Shown one piece after another: positions 17,722 to 27,054 of a DNA stretch of 64,000 nucleotides (within the stretch, counting starts at the first letter, position 1; each line of letters opens with the position of its first letter). The notes below the pieces were generated by a model. That model did not search any database. It had not been told where the DNA came from and saw only the letters and a program-made list of their open reading frames with translations. Origin of the DNA: JABSOG01 sp965277695 (GTDB lineage Bacteria; Pseudomonadota; Gammaproteobacteria; Enterobacterales; Alteromonadaceae). The translations under genes and the position numbers were made by a program. Where the stretch lies: the NCBI GenBank assembly GCA_965277695.1, contig CBDIDQ010000010.1:48678-112677 (forward strand). The letters are read 5' to 3'.

Positions 17722-17886
17722 ATTTATCATAAAGGGCTATAAGTTTTGGTGTCGCGTATATTACCATAGTGATTAAGCGATTGACGACTATTGTCTGGGT
17801 AAATGTCGGGATAAATATCTGAAAAATACCTAGATAAACGCCAATCATCATCACCAAGAATTTCCTTTGCCAATAGAGAATAATGC

Positions 17887-18903
17887 ATGTCCACTGAAGT
17901 GTTAAATTTAGCCATTAATTATATTGAACAAAAAGAGGACGGCGCGGTGATCTGCCGCAATCGTGACGATTTGTTGACCGTAACCGACCGCATCACCAAT
18001 TTTATTGAACACCTTCATTTTTCTTATAGTAGTAAGTCAGGCAAAGAGTTCTGCTCTTTTACTGCTGAAAAAAATACCGCGTTTTCTTCTCATTTGGCCA
18101 GCTATATCGCCAAAGAAGAGGACTTTTTAAGCTTTGCTAATTATTCTAGTCAACTGCTCAGTGATGAACTGAAAAAATACAATTTTGCTGAGAGTGGTTA
18201 CCTGTTATTGTGCGAATATCAATATCTGGCGACTGACTATTTGATGATCATGCTGCTCAATATCAAAGATCATTTCAGTGTCACTAATGAGCTGGAAATT
18301 GCCAAATCGCGTCATTTGGATTTATCGAGTTTGCAATTGGCGGCGAGAGTTGATTTAACTGAAATGGCGGTTGATAAAGACAGTAATCGTTATATTTCAT
18401 TTGTTAAAGGTCGTGCCGGGCGTAAGGTGGCGGACTTTTTCCTTGATTTTATGGGCTGTGAAGAAGGCATTAATGCTAAACAACAAAGTTCAGAATTGCT
18501 CCAGGCAGTAGAAGACTTTATTAATGTTGAACAGCTCGATTCAGAGGAGAAATCAGAGGTCAGAAAGAATGTTTATGACTACTGTAACGAGCGCTCTCAA
18601 TTGGGTCAGGATGCGGTGGTTGCTGAAATCTCTTCTGCCATGGAGGTTGATTCATCTTTTGCTGAGTTTCAACAAAGCCAAGGTTATGACCTTGAAGAGA
18701 GTTTTCCGGTCGATAAGCGCACAGTGAATACGCTAGTGAAATTCTCCGGGCAGGGCGGTGGTATCAGTTTGAGCTTTGACAAAAAATTATTTGGCGATAG
18801 TGTTTTTTATGATATCGGCACTGATTCGTTGATGATTAAAGGCGTACCACCGAATTTGAAAGATCAGCTCGAACGTCATATTAAAGGCGGTACTGGGCAA
18901 TAA
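17887..18903 (+). CDS. yejK: nucleoid-associated protein YejK (NdpA)
   Basis: 338 residues (E. coli 335). Conserved blocks include EEDFLSFANYSSQLLSDEL, LDLSSLQLAARVDLTEM, FVKGRAGRKVADFFLDFMG, EGINAKQQSSELLQAV, DLEESFPVDKRT and the C-terminal IKGVPPNLKDQL. The protein associates with the nucleoid; its exact role is not established. It is divergent from yejL-yejM and followed by a strong terminator shared with the convergent rne gene. The stop codon sits at the start of a small TTAACAA tandem repeat (18904-18921). Confidence 0.94.
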   Translation: MSTEVLNLAINYIEQKEDGAVICRNRDDLLTVTDRITNFIEHLHFSYSSKSGKEFCSFTAEKNTAFSSHLASYIAKEEDFLSFANYSSQLLSDELKKYNFAESGYLLLCEYQYLATDYLMIMLLNIKDHFSVTNELEIAKSRHLDLSSLQLAARVDLTEMAVDKDSNRYISFVKGRAGRKVADFFLDFMGCEEGINAKQQSSELLQAVEDFINVEQLDSEEKSEVRKNVYDYCNERSQLGQDAVVAEISSAMEVDSSFAEFQQSQGYDLEESFPVDKRTVNTLVKFSGQGGGISLSFDKKLFGDSVFYDIGTDSLMIKGVPPNLKDQLERHIKGGTGQ

Positions 18904-18952
18904 TTAACAATTAACAATTAAAGAGCAGAGCAAAATCAAAAGTCTGCATAAC

Positions 18953-18980
18953 AAAAAAGCGACCCGAGGGTCGCTTTTTT
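18953..18980. terminator. bidirectional terminator between yejK and rne
   Basis: Stem GCGACCC-ga-GGGTCGC with A6 before and T6 after. It lies 50 bases past the yejK stop and about 22 bases past the rne stop (minus strand), so it can end both convergent transcripts. Confidence 0.9.
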
Positions 18981-19002
18981 ATTGGCTTACCTGCAATGGC
19001 GG

Positions 19003-22000
19003 TTAGCTCATTTCAGGTGTTGCCGGTTTTGTCATCGGTGCATGACTTTTGGACCGTGCCGCTGTTGCACCAGCGGTTTTGCCTGAGGTGATGACGGCAT
19101 TACGGTTTTCATTACTCATAAATTGAGGCACGAAAGTCTCTGTGGACATCGCCGGTGTTTCTGGCTTGGCCATGGCCGCCGATGACTTGGACTTGAATGC
19201 CACCCGAATATAAGGTTGCGCTGCACTGATTGGTTCAGCGACAACTGGCTCTGCGACAACTGGCTCTGCGACAACTGGCTCTGCGACAACTGGCTCTGCG
19301 ACAACTGGTTCAGCGACAACAGCAGGCTCAGCAGTAACAGGCTCTGCGACGACTGGTTCAGCGACAACAGCAGGCTCAGCAGTAACAGGCTCTGCGACGA
19401 CTGGTTCAGCGACAACAGCAGGCTCAGCAGTAACAGGCGCTGCGACAACTGGATCAGCGACAACAGCAGGCTCAGCAGTAACAGGCGCTGCGACGACTGG
19501 TTCAGCGACAACAGCAGGCTCAGCAGTAACAGGCTCTGCGACAACAGCAGGCTCAGCGACAACTGGTTTTTCTTCGCTGGGATGAGGGTAGCGAGTTTCT
19601 ACTGGATCTGAGGTTACCTCTGCAACTGTTTTAGTCTCTGTTTTGGCCTCTGTTTTAGTATTGGCGTTGCTATCCTGATCTTGATTATTACGGCGTTGAC
19701 CGGAGCCACGTAAATGTCTCGGTGAACGTCGATTTCGGCTTCTAGGCTCTCGGTTACCTTCGCTTTTAGGCGGTTTTGGCTGCCCACTTGTTTGTGGCTC
19801 AGCAGTTTGTGGCTCAGCTGTTTGTGGCTCAGCAGTTTGAGGCTCAGCAGTTTGTGGCTCAGCAGTTTGTGGCTCAGCAGTTTGTGGCTCAGCTGTTTGT
19901 GGCTCAGCAGTTTGAGATTCAGGTGTTGACTCGGCGGCTTGAACGTTGGCCTTAACCTCCGTTTCAGCTTGCACTTCTGGCTTAGCTTCTGCCTTCACCT
20001 CTGGCTTAGCTGCTACTTTCACTTCTGGTTTAGTTGCTGCCTTCACCTCTGGTTTAACCTGCGGTTTAGTTTCTGCTTTCACCGGCGCTGGAGTTTGGCT
20101 GGTTGGTTCAACGACTTCACTAGTGGCTTTTTCTACCCGAACTTTGTTGCGCATATTACGGCGCTCACGACGTACTGCGACTTTCTGTTCGCTATTTCCG
20201 CTTGGTTCAGGCTGTCCTTGTCTGTTATTTCTATCGGCATTTCTGTCGGCATTTCGATTAGTGTTTCTGTCGTTACGATTGCGGTTGCGATCAGTATTTC
20301 TGTCAGCATTACGATCGGAATTCTTGTCGACATTGCGATCAGCGCTACGTTCGGTATTGCGTTCAGTATTGCGTTCGGTATTTCTGTCGGCATTACGATC
20401 GGCATTGCGATTGCTGTTTCTGTCAGCATTACGATTGCGATTATTACGCTGACCTGAACGAGAACGACCGCGACGATTGTCACCATCTTGCGTTCGATTA
20501 TCTTCGTTTTGACGATTATCGCGGTTGCCGCCTTGGCGGTTACGAGCTGCCTGTGGTTGTTTCGGTGCAGGTGTGGGTTGCTCTGGCGTAGGAGCTGGCG
20601 TTGGGGCTGCAAATAAGCCTTTAGCCCAACTGATAATGCCCGCTAATAACGAAGGTTGAGCATTAACTGTTGGTGCAGGCTCGGCGGCCACTGGTGTCGA
20701 TGCCGCAGGTATAGTGCTTGGTTTAAAACCACTGAGCACTGGCTGTTCTTTTTCACCCTGAGTCTGATAATTTTGTACATGTTGCGGCACAATCTCAGGC
20801 TCTTTGACTTGTTTATAACTGACCGCTGAGGACTCTTCACCCGCTTTAATGCGGCTGACTTCATATTCAGGGGTTTCCATGTTTTCGTTGGGGATCACCA
20901 CAACGTGCACACCATGGCGCTTTTCAAGGCGACGAATAGATTTACGTTTTTCGTTGAGTAGATAAGTCGCGACTGGAATAGGCACCTGGATCTGAATAAG
21001 ACCGGTGTTATCCTTGATCGAATCTTCTTCAATCAGTCTTAAAATCGATAAAGCTAGCGATTCTGTACCACGAACTGTACCCATGCCATTACAGCGCGGA
21101 CAAGTATGGGTGCTGGCATCGCCAAGCGAAGGACGTAAACGCTGACGAGACATTTCGAGCAAGCCAAAGCGCGAGATTTTACCAATTTGAATTCTGGCAC
21201 GATCTGAACGGGCGGCATCTTTTAAGCGGTTTTCGACTTCACGTTGGTTCTTCATTGGTGACATATCGATGAAATCAATCACCACCAAACCACCTAAATC
21301 TCGCAGTTTTAACTGACGGGCGACTTCATCAGCAGCTTCAAGGTTAGTATTGAGCGCTGTCTCTTCAATATCACTACCTTTGGTGGCTTTTGACGAGTTG
21401 ACATCAATTGAGGTTAACGCCTCAGTTGGGTCAATCACAATCGAGCCACCAGAGGGCAATCGCACTTCACGTTGAAATGCCGATTCAATCTGACTTTCAA
21501 TTTGATAATGGGTAAAAAGAGGGATGTCATTTTGATAAAGTTTGATTTTGTTGCCAAAATCAGGTCGTAAACGTTCGATATAACCTTTGGCTTGTTCGAA
21601 CATGGCGGTTTTATCAATTAAGATTTCACCAATATCACGACGTAAATAATCGCGAATGGCGCGGAAAATCACATTGCTTTCTTGGTGGATCAGAAACGGT
21701 GCACTGCGACTTTGTGCCGCGTCCTGGATTTCCTGCCAATGTAGCAGCAATGAGTTTAAGTCGTATTCAAGCTCTTCATAAGATTTGCCGACGCCTGCGG
21801 TGCGCACTATCACACCCATGCCTTTTGGCAAGTCAAGACGGTTTAATGATTCTTTCAGTTCTTGACGCTCGTCACCTTCGATACGGCGTGAAATGCCACC
21901 GGCCCGGGGGTTATTGGGCATGAGGACAAGATAGCTGCCTGCGACGCTGATAAAGGTGGTTAAAGCGGCCCCTTTTTGGCCTCTTTCTTCTTTATCAATT

Positions 22001-22308
22001 TGAATGATCACTTCCTGGCCTTCCTTGATCACTTCTTTGATACTAGGGCGGCCGTTAAGGACATAGTTTTTGGGGAAATAATTACGGGCGATTTCTTTTA
22101 GTGGTAAGAATCCGTGTCGGTTGCCGCCGTATTCGACAAAAGCGGCTTCAAGACTAGGTTCAACCCGGGTGATTTTGCCTTTATAGATATTGGCTTTTTT
22201 TTGCTCATGGCCAGGGCTTTCGATATCTAAATCGTATAACCGCTGTCCATCAACCAGTGCAACCCTGAGTTCTTCAGACTGGGTTGCATTGATCAACATT
22301 CGTTTCAT
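19003..22308 (-). CDS. rne: ribonuclease E
   Basis: 1101 residues (E. coli 1061). The N-terminal ~510 residues are the catalytic half: S1 domain (ANIYKGKITRVEPSLEAAFV), 5'-sensor region, DNase I-like region with the metal-binding aspartates in TSIDVNSSK and VVIDFIDM, and the Zn-link TCPRCNGMGT that holds the tetramer together. The C-terminal half is low-complexity scaffold: a long NR/DRN-type run (bases about 20190-20480), a PEVKAETK run, then QTAEP repeats (19800-19910) and VVAEPVTAEP repeats (19240-19560). It starts mRNA decay and organises the degradosome at the inner membrane. The divergent rluC neighbour is the conserved order. Confidence 0.97.
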   Translation of the reverse strand: MKRMLINATQSEELRVALVDGQRLYDLDIESPGHEQKKANIYKGKITRVEPSLEAAFVEYGGNRHGFLPLKEIARNYFPKNYVLNGRPSIKEVIKEGQEVIIQIDKEERGQKGAALTTFISVAGSYLVLMPNNPRAGGISRRIEGDERQELKESLNRLDLPKGMGVIVRTAGVGKSYEELEYDLNSLLLHWQEIQDAAQSRSAPFLIHQESNVIFRAIRDYLRRDIGEILIDKTAMFEQAKGYIERLRPDFGNKIKLYQNDIPLFTHYQIESQIESAFQREVRLPSGGSIVIDPTEALTSIDVNSSKATKGSDIEETALNTNLEAADEVARQLKLRDLGGLVVIDFIDMSPMKNQREVENRLKDAARSDRARIQIGKISRFGLLEMSRQRLRPSLGDASTHTCPRCNGMGTVRGTESLALSILRLIEEDSIKDNTGLIQIQVPIPVATYLLNEKRKSIRRLEKRHGVHVVVIPNENMETPEYEVSRIKAGEESSAVSYKQVKEPEIVPQHVQNYQTQGEKEQPVLSGFKPSTIPAASTPVAAEPAPTVNAQPSLLAGIISWAKGLFAAPTPAPTPEQPTPAPKQPQAARNRQGGNRDNRQNEDNRTQDGDNRRGRSRSGQRNNRNRNADRNSNRNADRNADRNTERNTERNTERSADRNVDKNSDRNADRNTDRNRNRNDRNTNRNADRNADRNNRQGQPEPSGNSEQKVAVRRERRNMRNKVRVEKATSEVVEPTSQTPAPVKAETKPQVKPEVKAATKPEVKVAAKPEVKAEAKPEVQAETEVKANVQAAESTPESQTAEPQTAEPQTAEPQTAEPQTAEPQTAEPQTAEPQTAEPQTSGQPKPPKSEGNREPRSRNRRSPRHLRGSGQRRNNQDQDSNANTKTEAKTETKTVAEVTSDPVETRYPHPSEEKPVVAEPAVVAEPVTAEPAVVAEPVVAAPVTAEPAVVADPVVAAPVTAEPAVVAEPVVAEPVTAEPAVVAEPVVAEPVTAEPAVVAEPVVAEPVVAEPVVAEPVVAEPVVAEPISAAQPYIRVAFKSKSSAAMAKPETPAMSTETFVPQFMSNENRNAVITSGKTAGATAARSKSHAPMTKPATPEMS

Positions 22309-22800
22309 ATTGTGACTCTATTAATTAAAGCCACTACACACGTAGTTAGTGCTGAACTATTTTCAGATAGCCGAAGATCATAAGTGCGCAGTCTCACGAC
22401 TTGTTCATTTCGGTTTTTTTTCGTTCTTTTTCATACTGCCGGTTTTGTAATGCCCGCAGCGATTGTTTTAATCTGATTAACGGTACGACTAGCCATGGTT
22501 GCAGTGGCGTGTATTACTGTTTTGTTCAAGCTTGGTTGGGAAAAACGCCTTGTTGCTATTGGTGATATATTACGTTCATCACCTCACACAAGATGCTTGT
22601 TTAGTTTCGGATGTCAAAAAACATTGGAAAATTTGTTCGATACTGTATGATCACGCATCCGATTTTGCGTCGTTCTTCCTCTTACATTTTGGCGAGAACA
22701 CCGTTTCCCTGCATTTTGTCAGGGCCTAAAGCGGGCGGATTATCCCATTAATAAGCCGCCTTTAGCAACTTAATTATTGATTGAATTAGTAATATTAGCA
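22309..22800. other. divergent rne / rluC intergenic region with long rne leader
   Basis: 492 bp. In enterobacteria this spacer holds the rne promoters and a ~360-base 5' UTR whose stem-loops let RNase E control its own mRNA; the length here is compatible with that, but the hairpins were not folded. A GC-rich inverted pair (TAAAGCGGG...CCGCCTTTA) lies at about 22729-22766, just ahead of rluC. No gene was found. Confidence 0.45.
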
Positions 22801-23754
22801 ATGACAGAGCAAAAAAAGCACAGTGTTGAATATGTGGTGATTGATGAAGGTTATCAGCATCAGCGGATTGATAATTTTTTGCGTGCCCGCTTTAAAGGCG
22901 TGCCAAAAAGTGTGATCTACCGGATCATTCGCAAAGGCGAGGTTCGAGTTAATAAAAAACGGGTAAAACCGGAGTACAAGTTACAGACCGAAGATATCGT
23001 CAGAGTGCCACCAGTCAAGTACGAAGAAAAGTCTGCCAATGATATTTCACCGAAGTTGAAAGTGGTTGCCCAGCTGGAGAGCCAAATTTTATTCGAAGAC
23101 GATGCGCTTATTGTGATCAACAAACCCGCAGGTTTGGCGGTTCATGGTGGTAGCGGTTTGAATTTCGGTTTGATTGAAGCGTTGCGTAGTTTACGACCTG
23201 ACGCCAAACAGTTGGAATTGGTTCATCGATTGGACCGGGATACTTCTGGTTGTTTAATGATTGCCAAAAAGCGTTCGATGCTAAGAGTGTTACATGAACA
23301 ACTTAGAGCCAAGACCATGCAAAAGAATTACTGGGCACTGGTTGATGGTAATTGGGATGCTAAAGTCAGAAAAGTCGATGAACCGCTGAAAAAGAATACT
23401 TTACAGTCGGGTGAACGGGTGGTCAGGGTCGACAAAAGTGAAGGTAAAGAATCTCAAACGTTATTTCGCGTGTTAGAGCGATTCAGTAGTTGTACCTTGG
23501 TTCAGGCGTCACCGGTGACGGGGCGTACTCATCAAATCAGGGTGCATACGGCGTGTAAGGGACATCCGATTGCCGGTGATAATAAATACGGTAATAATGA
23601 TTTTACTGATTTTATGAATAAAAAAGGCTTGAAGCGGATGTTTCTCCATGCTTATAGCCTTAAATTTGCCCATCCTGCGACGGGTGATGAGTTATTTATT
23701 GAAGCGCCATTGGATAATAGTTTAACCAAAGCGTTGGATATGCTGCGCTCGTAA
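22801..23754 (+). CDS. rluC: 23S rRNA pseudouridine synthase RluC
   Basis: 317 residues from ATG 22801 (MTEQKKHSVEYVVIDEGYQHQR); a frame extension to 22777 adds eight hydrophobic residues not found in the family. An N-terminal S4 RNA-binding domain (RIDNFLRARFKGVPKSVIYR) is followed by the RluA-type catalytic domain with HRLDRDTSG, whose Asp (about residue 145) is the nucleophile, and the GRTHQIRVH motif. RluC isomerises uridines 955, 2504 and 2580 of 23S rRNA (E. coli numbering). A HAD phosphatase begins 15 bases downstream, as in many relatives, suggesting one transcript. Confidence 0.93.
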   Translation: MTEQKKHSVEYVVIDEGYQHQRIDNFLRARFKGVPKSVIYRIIRKGEVRVNKKRVKPEYKLQTEDIVRVPPVKYEEKSANDISPKLKVVAQLESQILFEDDALIVINKPAGLAVHGGSGLNFGLIEALRSLRPDAKQLELVHRLDRDTSGCLMIAKKRSMLRVLHEQLRAKTMQKNYWALVDGNWDAKVRKVDEPLKKNTLQSGERVVRVDKSEGKESQTLFRVLERFSSCTLVQASPVTGRTHQIRVHTACKGHPIAGDNKYGNNDFTDFMNKKGLKRMFLHAYSLKFAHPATGDELFIEAPLDNSLTKALDMLRS

Positions 23755-23769
23755 GCAGAGGATTTTGCA

Positions 23770-24423
23770 ATGGAAAACAAGATGAAATACAAATTAGTGA
23801 TTTTTGATTGGGATGGCACCTTAATGGATTCCGCTGGCAAGATTGTGTCGTCGATGCAATCAGCTGCCCGTTTGGGTGGTGCCGGGATACCGAGTGATCA
23901 GGCGGTTAAAGATATTATTGGTTTGAGTTTGGATGTGGCGGTCAGGCAATTATTCCCAGCGTATGACAGTCCGGTTCATCAAGTGATACATGACCACTAT
24001 AAAGATCAGTATCGTCATCACGACCAAACCCCGACGCCGATGTTTGCCGGTGCAACAGATTTACTTATTGGGCTTAAATCCAGTGGCTATAAATTAGCGG
24101 TAGCAACAGGCAAAGGTCGACGAGGATTGGACCGTGTGTTACATCAATCGCAGACGGTTGATTTATTCGAACATACTCGTTGTGCCGATGAGGCCGAATC
24201 AAAACCCTCGCCGGATATGCTGCAACAACTGTTGACGGCGATGGATGTGCAAGCCCACGAAGCGGTAATGATTGGTGACACCGAATACGACATGGCCATG
24301 GCCAAAGCCATTAACATGGATCGCATTGGTGTCAGCTTCGGTGTCCACTCCCGTGAGCGTTTGCAGGCGCAAACACCGATAGCGGTTATTGACCAGCTGA
24401 TTGAGTTACGGGGTTTGGTGTAG
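23770..24423 (+). CDS. HAD-superfamily phosphatase (phosphoglycolate-phosphatase-like)
   Basis: 217 residues; AGAGGA precedes ATG 23770. HAD motifs are in order: I DWDGTLMDS, II VATGKGRRG, III ESKPSPDML, IV GDTEYDMAMA. The cap between I and II is helical, making it a subfamily IA enzyme. The substrate is probably a small phosphate ester but cannot be read. It follows rluC by 15 bases, a common gammaproteobacterial pairing. A palindromic repeat array begins about 40 bases past its stop. Confidence 0.9.
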   Translation: MENKMKYKLVIFDWDGTLMDSAGKIVSSMQSAARLGGAGIPSDQAVKDIIGLSLDVAVRQLFPAYDSPVHQVIHDHYKDQYRHHDQTPTPMFAGATDLLIGLKSSGYKLAVATGKGRRGLDRVLHQSQTVDLFEHTRCADEAESKPSPDMLQQLLTAMDVQAHEAVMIGDTEYDMAMAKAINMDRIGVSFGVHSRERLQAQTPIAVIDQLIELRGLV

Positions 24424-24787
24424 AAAGAGTTTGTTTTTATCACTGCCGTTATGCGGGCTGCTGGGCTGTTCGGGTATCTGGAGCGCTTTGTTCTTTACAA
24501 GCAAGAGCATTCACCACGGAGACACGGGGGCACGGAGAAGGTCAAAAGCCATGATTGTTTTAAGGTCTTTTTGCGCTTGATTTTGACTTTGTTTTTCTCC
24601 GTACCTCCGTGTCTGGATGATTGCTCCTGCATAATCTAACCCACGGGCATCCTGCCCTAGTCCGTGGTCAAAATTTTTTTGCTTTAAAGAACGAAGCGCT
24701 CCAATGATCTGAAAAGTCCGCTAAACCCGTGAGACATTTACAACATTTATTGTTTTGTCTTTTAGCATTGCCGTTATCCGGGCTGCT

Positions 24788-25533
24788 GGGCTGTTCGGGT
24801 ATCTGGAGCGCTTTGTTCTTTACAAGCAAGAGCATTCACCACGGAGAAGGTCAAAAGCAAACCTCCTTAAAATTTTTTGATTTTGACTTTGCTTTTCTCC
24901 GTATCCTTGAATGCTCAGCATAATCAATTAGCTATTCATGATTCTGATTATGCCATCTTTCATTACGGGGACGTTGAAGTTTAAAAGTAGGCCGATGTTG
25001 GTATTGGATAATTTGAGGTAAGTTAGTAACTGTGCTTTGTGGATGGGTTGTAGTCGTTCTACCGACTTTAATTCAACAATGATTTGTTGATTGACCAATA
25101 AATCAATTCGGTAGTTGGCGCTTAATTTATGCCCTTTATAAATAATTGGTAATTCTTGTTGGCGTCGAACATCTAATCCATTATTTGATAATTCGTGGAT
25201 TAAACACTCTTCATAAACGGATTCCAAAAGCCCCGGACCCAAGTGACGATGAACCTCAATTGCAGCCCCAATAATAATCCCTGTTAAATGACTTCCGTAT
25301 ATCATCGTAATATTCCTTTGAATGCTATTTCATTCCCATGATTATGTTTAACATTAGTCAGTTCTGTTTAATTTGTAAAATACGTCCTTTTGTATGACTT
25401 TGTTTTTCTCCGTACCTCCATGTCTGGATGATTGCTCCTGCATAATCTAACCCACGGGCATCCTGCCCTGGTCCGTGGTCAAAATGTTTTTTGTTTTTAA
25501 AGAACGAAGCGCTCCAATGACTTGAAAAGCCCG
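24788..25533. mobile_element. gene-bearing unit of the palindromic repeat family
   Basis: This second unit has the standard left arm (24788 on) and standard right arm (to 25533), but a GxxExxY-family gene lies between them. The inserted block is bracketed by the 9-bp direct repeat TTGAATGCT (24907-24915 and 25318-25326). A CTTTTCTCCGTA-type inner repeat occurs on both sides of the block, so part of the right arm is duplicated. Read as a model (inference): either a gene-carrying version of an element whose other copies have lost the gene, or a later insertion into one unit. Confidence 0.6.
24928..25305 (-). CDS. GxxExxY protein (PD-(D/E)XK nuclease-like fold)
   Basis: 125 residues, the normal family length. 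ATG 25305 has AAGGAA 8 bases upstream. The defining motif is GLLESVY (G-x-x-E-x-x-Y, about residues 24-30), followed by YEECLIHEL and IIYKGHKL. The nuclease-like core is YRIDLLVNQQIIVELKSV: an Asp followed by E-x-K, as in PD-(D/E)XK enzymes. The C-terminal LLTYLKLSNTNIGLLLNFN is also typical. Known: the family is widespread and uncharacterised, often with several copies per genome. Here it sits inside a palindromic repeat unit, within an array of eight. Nuclease activity is inferred from the fold, not shown. Confidence 0.9.
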   Translation of the reverse strand: MIYGSHLTGIIIGAAIEVHRHLGPGLLESVYEECLIHELSNNGLDVRRQQELPIIYKGHKLSANYRIDLLVNQQIIVELKSVERLQPIHKAQLLTYLKLSNTNIGLLLNFNVPVMKDGIIRIMNS

Positions 25534-27054
25534 TCAAACCTGTAAGGCATTCATGCTTTTCTTTAATCACTACCGTTATGCGGGCTGATGGGCTGCTCAG
25601 GTATCTGGAGCGCTTTGTTCTCTACAAGCAAGAGCATTCACCACGGGGGCACGGAGAAGGTCAAAAGCAAAACACTTAAAATCTTTGGCTTTTGACTTTG
25701 TTTTTCTCCGTACCTCCGTGTCTCCGTGGTCAAAATGTTTTGTGTTTTTAAAGAACGAAGCGCTCCAATGACTTGAAAAGCCCGTCAAACCTGTAAGGCA
25801 TTTATGCTTTTCTTTAATCACTACCGTTATGCGGGCTGATGGGCTGCTCAGGTATCTGGAGCGCTTTGTTCTCTACAAGCAAGAGCATTCACCACGGAGA
25901 CACGGAGAAGGTCAAAAACCACACACTTAAAATCTTTGGCTTTTGACTTTGTTTTTCTCCGTACCTCCGTGTCTCCGTGGTCAAAATGTTTTTTGTTTTT
26001 AAAGAACGAAGCGCTCCAATGACTTGAAAAGCCCGTCAAACCTGTAAGGCATTCATGCTTTTCTTTAATCACTACCGTTATGCGGGCTGATGGGCTGCTC
26101 AGGTATCTGGAGCGCTTTGTTCCTTACAAGCAAGAGCATTCACCACGGAGACACGGAGGCACGGAGAAGGTCAAAAACCACACACTTAAAATCTCTGATT
26201 TTTCTTTTTAAAGAACGAAGCGCTCCAATGACTTGAAAAGCCCGTCAAACCTGTAAGGCATTTATGCTTTTCTTTAATCACTACCGTTATGCGGGCTGAT
26301 GGGCTGCTCAGGTATCTGGAGCGCTTTGTTCCTTACAAGCAAGAGCATTCACCACGGAGACACGGAGACACGGAGAAGGTCAAAAGCAAAACACTTAAAA
26401 TCTTTGGCTTTTGACTTTGTTTTTCTCCGTACCTCCGTGTCTCCGTGGTCAAAATGTTTTTTGTTTTTAAAGAACGAAGCGCTCCAATGACTTGAAAAGC
26501 CCGTCAAACCTGTAAGGCATTTATGCTTTTCTTTAATCACTACCGTTATGCGGGCTGATGGGCTGCTCAGGTATCTGGAGCGCTTTGTTCTCTACAAGCA
26601 AGAGCATTCACCACGGAGACACGGAGGCACGGAGAAGGTCAAAAACCACACACTTAAAATCTCTGATTTTTCTTTTTAAAGAACGAAGCGCTCCAATGAC
26701 TTGAAAAGCCCGTCAAACCTGTAAGGCATTCATGCTTTTCTTTAATCACTACCGTTATGCGGGCTGATGGGCTGCTCAGGTATCTGGAGCGCTTTGTTCT
26801 CTACAAGCAAGAGCATTCACCACGGAGACACGGGGGCACGGAGAAGGTCAAAAGCCATGATTGTTTTAAGGTCTTTTTGCGCTTGATTTTGACTTTGTTT
26901 TTCTCCGTACCTCCGTGTCTGGATGATTGCTCCTGCATAATCTAACCCACGGGCATCTTGCGCTGGTCCGTGATCAAAATGTTTTGTGTTTTTAAAGAAC
27001 AAAGCGCTCCAATGACTTGAAAAGCCCGTCAAACCTGTAAGGCATTTACAATAT

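Larger units (their letters stand above)
24463..27028. repeat. tandem array of eight palindromic MITE-like units
   Basis: Units (left-arm start to right-arm end): 24463-24720, 24788-25533 (contains a gene), 25590-25784, 25841-26035, 26092-26244, 26301-26503, 26560-26712, 26769-27028. Each starts GGGCTG, reaches GGAGCGCTTTGTTC, has an inner CACCACGGAGACACGG stretch facing CTCCGTGTCTCCGTGG, and ends AAAGAACGAAGCGCTCC...GAAAAGCCCG, the reverse complement of the start. Units 5 and 7 lack the inner right repeat. From unit 2 on, about 56-bp spacers are almost identical, so unit plus spacer was copied in tandem. Spacing between starts is 251, 251, 209, 259 and 209 bases from unit 3. Units 1, 2 and 8 share a ~45-base insert in the right arm. 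Relatives lie at 13231-13835 and 56577-56810. Confidence 0.92.

Noticed and set aside
19116..20612. Long frames on both strands inside rne, such as 19939-20457 (+)
   Set aside because: The low-complexity repeats of the RNase E C-terminal half lack stops in other frames. Compositions are extreme (Leu/Ser or Trp/Ser runs) and rne itself explains the region.
24928..25305. Part of a restriction-modification system
   Set aside because: The gene matches the GxxExxY family and no methyltransferase or specificity subunit lies nearby.
24463..27028. CRISPR array
   Set aside because: The repeated units are 150-260 bp and internally palindromic, the spacers are nearly identical to each other, and no cas gene is present.
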